Below the pieces are notes generated by a model. It searched no databases, was not told the DNA's origin, and worked only from the letters and a program-made list of their open reading frames with translations. From positions 1 through 5,146 of the forward strand of contig CALRFM010000078.1 in assembly GCA_943356515.1 (NCBI GenBank): a stretch of DNA of 5,146 nucleotides. Direction: 5' to 3'. Of this stretch, positions 1 through 4,985 are shown one piece after another (positions within the stretch are counted from its first letter, which is position 1; each line of letters starts with the position of its first letter). The stretch is from Patescibacteria group bacterium (lineage in GTDB: Bacteria; Patescibacteriota; Microgenomatia; UBA1406; GWC2-37-13). A program made the translations under genes and the position numbers.

Positions 1-69
1 CATAAACTCAACTGGAAACCTCCACTTAATCATCCATGGAGAACATTACGCTCAAAAGAAGTAGTTTGA
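1..69 (+). CDS. C-terminal tail of a probable transposase (partial)
   Basis: This frame is open from the first base to a TGA stop at 67-69 and gives 22 residues, HKLNWKPPLNHPWRTLRSKE plus VV. The proline-rich stretch followed by HPWR and a basic tail resembles the extreme C-terminus of some integrase-type (DDE) transposases, from memory of such proteins. The stop lies about 40 bases before a possible insertion-sequence end, the usual spacing in a compact IS. A second frame (from base 2) is also open for 20 codons, so open reading alone is weak evidence. The catalytic domain would lie left of the window. A 6-bp hairpin (59-64 with 71-76) spans the stop codon. It could instead be a chance open frame. 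Confidence 0.4.
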   Translation, partial: HKLNWKPPLNHPWRTLRSKEVV

Positions 70-82
70 CCTACTTTGATGG

Positions 83-109
83 GATGACATTTCTATTTTG
101 GACTGACAT
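83..109. mobile_element. possible terminal end of an insertion sequence
   Basis: TGACAT occurs at 85-90 and again at 104-109, 19 bases apart. Read inward from the right on the minus strand, the stretch begins TGTCAGTCC, so the putative element would end in CA, matching the TG...CA ends of many DDE/integrase-type elements. It lies just after the probable transposase tail. Only one end is in the window, so neither the inverted-repeat partner nor a target duplication can be tested. Confidence 0.3.
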
Positions 110-113
110 ACGC

Positions 114-165
114 AACGTCCCTCTCCTCCGACGTACGTCGGAGGTACTCCCTTCTTGAAGGGAGA
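114..165 (-). repeat. palindromic repeat copy A (REP-like, minus orientation)
   Basis: Copy A is a two-hairpin repeat. Hairpin 1 is CTCCCTTC (147-154), a TT loop, and GAAGGGAG (157-164). The variable hairpin is a perfect 20-bp palindrome at 125-144 centred on ACGT|ACGT. The outer edge AACGTCCCT (114-122) faces left. Its reverse complement shares 22 consecutive bases with copy D: hairpin 1 plus the following TACC. It forms a head-to-head pair with copy B across an AT-rich spacer (about 166-186). Confidence 0.8.
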
Positions 166-186
166 ACTATAGATTGATCAATAATA

Positions 187-230
187 GATCCCCCTTCAAG
201 AAGGGGGTGCCCGAAGGGCAGGGGATGTAT
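187..230 (+). repeat. palindromic repeat copy B (REP-like, plus orientation)
   Basis: Hairpin 1 is CCCCCTTC (190-197), an AA loop, and GAAGGGGG (200-207). Hairpin 2 is short: GCCC (209-212), GAA, GGGC (216-219). The outer edge GGGGATGTAT (221-230) lies 12 bases before the start codon of the DUF559 gene. The same 10 bases occur inverted at 613-622, just after that gene. It is opposite in orientation to copy A. Confidence 0.8.
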
Positions 231-242
231 TAAACTAAATAT

Positions 243-608
243 ATGAAGCCAATTCCTTATAATCCCAATCTCAAGAAGTTGGCTAAAGATATGCGCAATA
301 ATAGCACTCTCTCTGAAGTATTACTATGGAAATGTATTCAAAAAAAGAAAGTTAAAGGCTATACGTTTCTTCGACAAAAACCACTGCTTAACTATATAGT
401 GGATTTCTATTGTCCAGAGCTCAATCTTGCTATCGAAATAGATGGATCTGTCCATGAATATGTAGAAGTAAAAGATCAAAAAAGACAGAAAGAGCTTGAG
501 CTGTATGGTGTTCACTTTATTCGATTTCTCGATAATCATATTCGCAAAAATCCCGATGGCGCAGTACTAGTTATAGAAAAATGGATTACGGAGAATATTA
601 AAGAATAA
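243..608 (+). CDS. DUF559 / Vsr-like PD-(D/E)XK endonuclease
   Basis: A 121-residue protein, full length for the small single-domain DUF559 family, whose fold is related to the very-short-patch repair (Vsr) endonucleases. Family marks in order: the N-terminal helix with RNNSTLSEVLLW (18-29), the RQ pair (44-45), YIVDFYC with the likely catalytic Asp54, LAIEIDG with Glu65 and Asp67, H71, and a DQKRQKELELYG helix (78-89) leading to the FIRF strand (92-95). All the expected active-site positions are present, so it is probably an intact nuclease. The DNA substrate and cellular role of DUF559 proteins are poorly known. No Shine-Dalgarno motif precedes the ATG; the gene starts 12 bases after repeat B and stops 4 bases before repeat C. 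It converges on ftsZ. The tight bracketing by palindromic repeats suggests it travels with them or acts on them, but that is inference. Confidence 0.85.
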   Translation: MKPIPYNPNLKKLAKDMRNNSTLSEVLLWKCIQKKKVKGYTFLRQKPLLNYIVDFYCPELNLAIEIDGSVHEYVEVKDQKRQKELELYGVHFIRFLDNHIRKNPDGAVLVIEKWITENIKE

Positions 609-612
609 CAAC

Positions 613-662
613 ATACATCCCCCGATCCCGATGAATCGGGATCACCCCCTTCATAAGGGGGA
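613..662 (-). repeat. palindromic repeat copy C (REP-like, minus orientation)
   Basis: The outer edge ATACATCCCC (613-622) is the exact reverse complement of the outer edge of copy B. The variable hairpin is GATCCCGAT (624-632), GA, ATCGGGATC (635-643). Hairpin 1 is CCCCCTT (645-651), CAT, AAGGGGG (655-661), one base shorter than in the other copies. It is head-to-head with copy D across an AT-rich spacer (about 663-675). The element starts 4 bases after the DUF559 stop codon. Confidence 0.75.
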
Positions 663-721
663 CCAGTTATATATAGATCTCCCTTCAAGAAGGGAGTACC
701 CGAAGTCGAGTCAGACTCGAC
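645..721. terminator. hairpin cluster between convergent genes, possible bidirectional terminator
   Basis: Three stem-loops (645-661, 679-696, 705-721) lie between the converging DUF559 and ftsZ genes and could end transcripts from both sides. None is followed by a clear run of T on either strand, so they are not classic intrinsic terminators. They are parts of repeats C and D. Confidence 0.25.
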
Positions 722-738
722 GAAGGGGGAGGGATGTT
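676..738 (+). repeat. palindromic repeat copy D (REP-like, plus orientation)
   Basis: Hairpin 1 is CTCCCTTC (679-686), AA, GAAGGGAG (689-696), the same sequence as the reverse complement of hairpin 1 in copy A. The variable hairpin is GTCGAGTC (705-712), A, GACTCGAC (714-721). Its 15-base core (706-720) is flanked by a direct duplication of CGAAG (701-705 and 721-725). The outer edge AGGGATGTT (730-738) runs into the ftsZ stop codon (737-739). Confidence 0.8.
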
Positions 739-1882
739 ATTTTTTACGAAGGAAAGCTGGAATGTCGAATTCGTCACTTTCTTCCAGTTTGTGTGTTGGG
801 GCAGGAGGTTCTTCGGTATTTTCAGGTGGGTACAGTGAAAGCTCTTCTTTCTCTTCTTTTTCATCTTCAGATTGCTTTGAAGCTATAATATCTTCTTGAG
901 GTTTTTGAAACTGAAAGAGCTTCATGCTATTTTCATCAAATCTGGTTGCGATAACCGTAATCTTAATCTGGTCGGTAAGTCTATTATCTATTGCCGCCCC
1001 AAAGATAATATTTGCGTCTGGGTCTACAGATTTACTTATCGTGGTAGCTGCTTCATCGATCTCACTCATAGATAAGTCTTCTCCGCCAACGATATTCAAT
1101 AAAATACCCTTGGCGCCATCTATGGTAGTATCGAGGAGTGGAGAAGATATTGCTTGTCTTATAGCAGCAATTGCACGCTTGTCTCCGCTTGCTATTCCCA
1201 TACCCATAATGGCATTTCCAGCATTTTGCATAATAGATCTTACATCTGCAAAGTCTACATTGATGAGTCCAGGGAGCGTGATAAGTTCTGCAATGCCTTT
1301 TACTCCTTCATGCAGCACAGAATCAATCTTTCTAAATGCTTCCAAGATGGATGTTTTTTTATCAATAACCTGAAGTACACGCTGGTTTGGTATGACAATA
1401 AGAGTGTCTACACTATCTCTGAGTTGTTGAATACCATCTGCCGCACTCTGCTTTCGAGGAGCGCCTTCAAATTCAAATGGCTTTGTGACAACTGCAACGG
1501 TGAGTGCACCAGATTCTTTAGCAATTTGTGCGATTATTGGTGATGCGCCAGTGCCAGTGCCACCACCTTCTCCGCAGGTAATGAAGATCATATCTGCAGT
1601 GCCTAATTCATCTTTTAGTTTTTCTCGTGACTCTTCTGCAGCTTGGCGACCCATGTCTGGATCACCACCAGATCCAAGACCTTTGGTGAGCTGATCACCA
1701 ATTTGGATTTTAATTTCTGCTTTATTGTGAAGAAGAGCCTGTGCATCGGTGTTTATGGCAACAAATTCCACACCTTCAATACCGCCTTCATTGATCATAG
1801 AGGTGAGAGCGTTTCCTCCCCCGCCCCCTACTCCGACGACTTTTATTCGCGCCGCTTGTCCAGCTTTTGGTTTAATAAGCAT
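737..1882 (-). CDS. ftsZ: cell division protein FtsZ
   Basis: Tubulin-like GTPase that polymerises into the cytoplasmic Z ring at the division site. The 381-residue length is normal for FtsZ. The N-terminal nucleotide-binding segment has GVGGGGGNA (17-25) and AINTDAQAL (42-50). The tubulin signature loop is GEGGGTGTG (104-112), with Glu at a position usually held by Met. The synergy (T7) loop is NVDFAD (208-213), with the two catalytic aspartates present. A glutamate-rich linker (about 323-369) leads to the conserved C-terminal peptide EFDIPAFLR (371-379), which in other bacteria binds FtsA. The ATG at 1882 gives a normal N-terminus and lies 18 bases after the ftsA stop, with no Shine-Dalgarno motif, so expression is probably tied to the upstream operon. 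The stop codon overlaps the edge of repeat D. Confidence 0.98.
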   Translation of the reverse strand: MLIKPKAGQAARIKVVGVGGGGGNALTSMINEGGIEGVEFVAINTDAQALLHNKAEIKIQIGDQLTKGLGSGGDPDMGRQAAEESREKLKDELGTADMIFITCGEGGGTGTGASPIIAQIAKESGALTVAVVTKPFEFEGAPRKQSAADGIQQLRDSVDTLIVIPNQRVLQVIDKKTSILEAFRKIDSVLHEGVKGIAELITLPGLINVDFADVRSIMQNAGNAIMGMGIASGDKRAIAAIRQAISSPLLDTTIDGAKGILLNIVGGEDLSMSEIDEAATTISKSVDPDANIIFGAAIDNRLTDQIKITVIATRFDENSMKLFQFQKPQEDIIASKQSEDEKEEKEELSLYPPENTEEPPAPTHKLEESDEFDIPAFLRKK

Positions 1883-1900
1883 AATGTGTTCTAAACGTAG

Positions 1901-3172
1901 TTACGGTAAAAACTGTTTAACCAATTTTTTACTTTTGGCTATTATATCATTCATAGAGAAATTTTTCAGAACCGAGTTGAAGTCTTTATAGTCTTTGTCA
2001 TCATGCATCATATTATTGCCATAATAAAGTATTCCCAATAGGGCAGAATACATGGGATCTTTTACCTCATCAACGAGTCCACTTGCCCGCTCTGGCGTGC
2101 CAACTCGAATAGGGAGTCGTACGATGCGCTTGCCAAGTTCTACCATGCCTGTTGTCAGTGCTCCACCGCCGGTGATGACAATCCCCGATGGAATCTGTTT
2201 TTCATACCCACTATTTGACAGTTCTTCTTTAATATAACTGTATATTTCTTCTATACGGGGGGCGATAATTCCTTCAATAACTTCTTTGGCAGTTGCGTCA
2301 GGAAGTTTTTCTGGAATATGGAGTTTTGATGCATCGAGTACATTTTTCTCTTTATTTTTCATTCCCTCTTCTATTTTTGCTTTATTGTTACTTAAGTACA
2401 ATTTGATCTTCTCTGCAGAATCCAGTGATATGCGAAGTCCTACCGCAATATCGTTACTTATATGCCTGGCTCCTATGGGAATAGATGCTGAATGTGACAG
2501 TGCTCCTTCAACATAAATACTGATATCTATTTTGCCGCCGCCAATGTCTACGAGTGCAACACCAAGATCTTTTTCAGTGTCAGTGAGTACTGCTTGCGCA
2601 GATGCTACACCAGCAAATATGTGCCCAAGGTTGCCAATGCCTAAATCATTTAATACTTTGTCGATATTTTTTAAATTTGTTGTTGAAGCGGTGATGATGT
2701 GCGTATCTACTTCGAGTCGTACCCCACTCATACCAATGGGATTATTTATGCCGCCTTGACCATCGACACTATATTCTCGTGGAGTTACTTCAATAATACG
2801 TCTGGTGTTTGAAAGTGATATGGCGCGTGCTGCATCGATTACCCGACGTACATCTTCTTCAACTACTTCAAATTGTGGGTTTGCAACAGCCACAATACCA
2901 TGTGAGTTTTGAGATGATATGTGAGGGCCGCCCACGGTAACAAATGCCTCTTTGATCTGATGCCCAGCCATGCGCTCGGCCTTTTCTATACTTGCTTCAA
3001 GTGCAGCAGTTACTTGATCTATGTCTACGATAAGACCTTTTTTAACACCTCTTGAAGGAGAAGAATTAAATCCAATGATGCGGATTTCATCGGTATCTGC
3101 AGAAAACATACCCACAAGGGTAGCTATTTTGGTACTTCCAATATCTATTCCACAAATCAAAGCTTCAGCCAT
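1901..3172 (-). CDS. ftsA: cell division protein FtsA
   Basis: Actin-fold ATPase that anchors FtsZ polymers to the inner face of the membrane and recruits later divisome proteins. The 423 residues carry phosphate-1 loop GIDIGSTK (8-15), the FtsA-specific 1C region (roughly 85-165), phosphate-2 motif VDIGGGKIDI (208-217) and adenosine motif IVITGGGALTTG (331-342). Lys214 in phosphate-2 stands where Thr is common in actin-fold proteins. After a polar linker (389-400), the last residues (about 406-423, NDIIAKSKKLVKQFLP at the end) form a likely amphipathic membrane-targeting helix. The ATG is 6 bases after the ftsQ-like stop with no Shine-Dalgarno motif, which suggests translational coupling. 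The next gene, ftsZ, encodes its partner. Confidence 0.97.
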   Translation of the reverse strand: MAEALICGIDIGSTKIATLVGMFSADTDEIRIIGFNSSPSRGVKKGLIVDIDQVTAALEASIEKAERMAGHQIKEAFVTVGGPHISSQNSHGIVAVANPQFEVVEEDVRRVIDAARAISLSNTRRIIEVTPREYSVDGQGGINNPIGMSGVRLEVDTHIITASTTNLKNIDKVLNDLGIGNLGHIFAGVASAQAVLTDTEKDLGVALVDIGGGKIDISIYVEGALSHSASIPIGARHISNDIAVGLRISLDSAEKIKLYLSNNKAKIEEGMKNKEKNVLDASKLHIPEKLPDATAKEVIEGIIAPRIEEIYSYIKEELSNSGYEKQIPSGIVITGGGALTTGMVELGKRIVRLPIRVGTPERASGLVDEVKDPMYSALLGILYYGNNMMHDDKDYKDFNSVLKNFSMNDIIAKSKKLVKQFLP

Positions 3173-3178
3173 ATACTA

Positions 3179-3898
3179 TTAAAATTTTACAATCGGTTTA
3201 TCAAACCGTACATCAAGTACGGTATACGCAGTTCCATCTATACGAAACTGCTTCACAGCCTGCTCAAGTTGCCACTGCTGCATTTCTCGCTCTTTTTCTG
3301 ATGAGAAAAAAAATGTTTTGTTGCTTGTATATAATCCTAGCATATTGTACGAGACAATATCAATACTATCCACTCGTTCTTTGGTAGTTTGCTTTACAAG
3401 CGCTAAAAAATACAAACTATCTTCTATTTCATCTGCATCTATTACCTGTCCAACAGAATACGTTGAGAATGGAATATGCTGATAAAAAGCGATAATTGGG
3501 TAAGAATCAGAGGGCTCTTCTCTTGTTTTTTCTAAAATCACACTTTCAGTACTTAAGAGTAAATACCCACCATCAACAGTGAGATATGCTCCTGGAACCT
3601 GTTTGTAAACATTGATAGTAATGGTAGATGGATATGTTTTTTCAACAGAGTCTATCGTGTAACTTGGATTAAGTTGCCTTATGGCTTCGATATTGTCCTC
3701 ACCAACGCGCCATATGAATGCGCCTTTGATCTCACTAACTCCCTGGAGCGGTGCAGTAGATCTGTCTCCATTCACGATTACGTTTTTAACACGTAATATA
3801 CTGTCTGTTTTTATGGCGCCAAATAACAATAGGGCAAACGCAAAGATGAATAGTACGGTATATTTATTCTTTATTAAATAGTGCATCAATGATGGCAT
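3179..3898 (-). CDS. ftsQ: FtsQ/DivIB-type cell division protein with POTRA domain
   Basis: Single-pass membrane protein of the divisome; in studied bacteria FtsQ/DivIB links cytoplasmic ring proteins to the septal synthases. With the start chosen here it has 239 residues: a short basic N-terminus, a membrane segment (TVLFIFAFALLLFGAI), then a POTRA-like domain beginning ILRVKNVIVNG and running to about INVYKQVPGAYL, followed by an extracytoplasmic beta domain. Sequence similarity to FtsQ is low, as is usual for the family, and the call rests on this domain order and its place before ftsA. The start is uncertain. An upstream ATG at 3949 would add 17 residues, many of them basic (MRKISKSFRDGISLKRV), but would overlap murG by 86 bases. 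The ATG at 3898 overlaps by 35 and one at 3886 by 23. No candidate has a Shine-Dalgarno motif. Confidence 0.85.
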   Translation of the reverse strand: MPSLMHYLIKNKYTVLFIFAFALLLFGAIKTDSILRVKNVIVNGDRSTAPLQGVSEIKGAFIWRVGEDNIEAIRQLNPSYTIDSVEKTYPSTITINVYKQVPGAYLTVDGGYLLLSTESVILEKTREEPSDSYPIIAFYQHIPFSTYSVGQVIDADEIEDSLYFLALVKQTTKERVDSIDIVSYNMLGLYTSNKTFFFSSEKEREMQQWQLEQAVKQFRIDGTAYTVLDVRFDKPIVKF

Positions 3899-4973
3899 CA
3901 CTCGCTTGAGCGATATACCGTCCCTGAAGCTCTTTGAAATTTTTCTCATAGGATGATGTTTTTTTCATCATGGTATTGATAACATCTAAAAAATGGTCGT
4001 CGCTATCTCCTTGATCTATGATGGTTGCTACCGTTGCATCACGCAAAATCTGTGCATGCTTTTGTTGCTCCTGTGCTGCAGACCACGGAAGCGGAATAAG
4101 CACCGACAGCTTGGCAAGTGCGATCAGTTCAAAAAAGGTATTGGCGCCAGACCTACTGACTATCAGATCTGCTTGTTGCATAATTGCGCCAACTTCTTCT
4201 GAAGATACATGAGCGCGCACATCATACCGCTTTTGCATATCTGAAGGTAATGACGTACGGAGTGTTGACAATCTGTTAAAGTCATCAAATTCAGCCACAT
4301 TGCCGGTCTGATGAACGATGTGATATTTTTTCAAAAGTTTGAAAAGATTATGTTCAATGTACTCATTTATGCCGTGAGATCCTAAAGATCCGCCCGTTAC
4401 ATAGATGAGTGGATGTGAGTATATTGGGATGGATTTTTGTGAGATCACATCTTTACGAAGCGGATTGCCCGTATAGGTGATTTTCGAAGTAACTGTTGGA
4501 TGGTTGGTTTCGGGAAATGACGTAAATATGCGTTTTGATACTCTGCCAATAATCCTGTTCGTTAATCCTAGTTCAATAGTTTGTTCGTGAGTGTATATTG
4601 CTACGTTGAGTAACGATCCCACCAAAGCCATCGGAAGTGCAACATACCCTCCAAAAGAAAGGAGCGCGTGAGGTTTATATTTCAACACAATCATAAGAGA
4701 TTGGAAAAAACCAAAGGTAATTTGAGAAAAATCTACCAAAGAAGCTATGCGCAAAATGCGCGTTAACCTTCCGGTGGTAAGGTGAACAAAGGGAATCGAT
4801 CGTTTACTTACTTCTTGATATTCAAAACTCAGCGTTTTCTCTTTATTATTATTGTATTTCCGTCCAACAAAAATAATTGTTACGGGTAATTTGCGTTCTT
4901 GTATTCTGTCAATTATAGCCAAAGCTGGAGTCACGTGACCGCCCGTAATAATAAGCGTTGTAGGTTGCTGCAT
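3864..4973 (-). CDS. murG: MurG, UDP-GlcNAc:lipid I N-acetylglucosamine transferase
   Basis: Peripheral membrane GT-B glycosyltransferase that adds GlcNAc to lipid I to make lipid II, the substrate of FtsW. The 369-residue length is normal. Motifs in order: shortened glycine loop ITGGHVTPALAI (9-20) where many MurGs have GGTGGH; SFGGYVALP (106-114); HEQT (129-132), usually HEQN; GNPLR (169-173); GGSLGS (194-199) for the nucleotide; HQTGN (221-225); and SRSGANTFFE (273-282) with QEQQKHA (301-307) for UDP-GlcNAc. The ATG at 4973 places the glycine loop correctly. It lies 12 bases after the ftsW stop, in the same frame and without a Shine-Dalgarno motif. The 3' end overlaps the ftsQ-like gene. 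Confidence 0.95.
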   Translation of the reverse strand: MQQPTTLIITGGHVTPALAIIDRIQERKLPVTIIFVGRKYNNNKEKTLSFEYQEVSKRSIPFVHLTTGRLTRILRIASLVDFSQITFGFFQSLMIVLKYKPHALLSFGGYVALPMALVGSLLNVAIYTHEQTIELGLTNRIIGRVSKRIFTSFPETNHPTVTSKITYTGNPLRKDVISQKSIPIYSHPLIYVTGGSLGSHGINEYIEHNLFKLLKKYHIVHQTGNVAEFDDFNRLSTLRTSLPSDMQKRYDVRAHVSSEEVGAIMQQADLIVSRSGANTFFELIALAKLSVLIPLPWSAAQEQQKHAQILRDATVATIIDQGDSDDHFLDVINTMMKKTSSYEKNFKELQGRYIAQASDAIIDALFNKE

Positions 4974-4985
4974 AGGGGAATTGTA

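Larger units (their letters stand above)
114..738. mobile_element. candidate repeat-bounded unit carrying a DUF559 nuclease
   Basis: The segment reads A(-) B(+) nuclease gene C(-) D(+), that is, two head-to-head repeat pairs around one gene. The outermost bases form an inverted repeat with one mismatch (AACGTCCCT at 114-122 against AGGGATGTT at 730-738). The innermost repeat edges form an exact 10-bp inverted repeat around the gene. Both inter-repeat spacers contain TATAGAT (168-174 and 672-678). The layout recalls REP/BIME clusters with their RAYT gene, or a small transposon, but the protein is a Vsr-fold nuclease. I see no clear target-site duplication outside the ends. A static repeat cluster that happened to collect the gene is the main alternative. 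Confidence 0.4.

Noticed and set aside
59..76. Hairpin AAGTAG-TTTGAC-CTACTT as a terminator
   Set aside because: The stem is only 6 bp with low GC and is not followed by a T-run; it overlaps the stop codon and is probably chance.
190..207. Hairpin before the DUF559 gene as a riboswitch or attenuator
   Set aside because: The same hairpin recurs in all four repeat copies in both orientations, so it belongs to the repeat and not to a gene-specific leader.
324..539. 71-codon minus-strand open frame inside the DUF559 gene
   Set aside because: It is antisense to a gene with conserved active-site motifs, and its low-complexity hydrophobic translation is typical of a shadow.
114..738. CRISPR array
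   Set aside because: The repeats alternate in orientation, differ in length and centre, and do not alternate with uniform spacers; no cas genes are present.
631..888. 85-codon plus-strand open frame starting in repeat C
   Set aside because: It runs through palindromic repeats and then antisense to the ftsZ 3' end; the translation has no domain character.
924..1543. Two open frames on the plus strand opposite ftsZ (149 and 129 codons)
   Set aside because: They lie wholly antisense to a strongly conserved ftsZ and show no recognisable domain; they are frame shadows.
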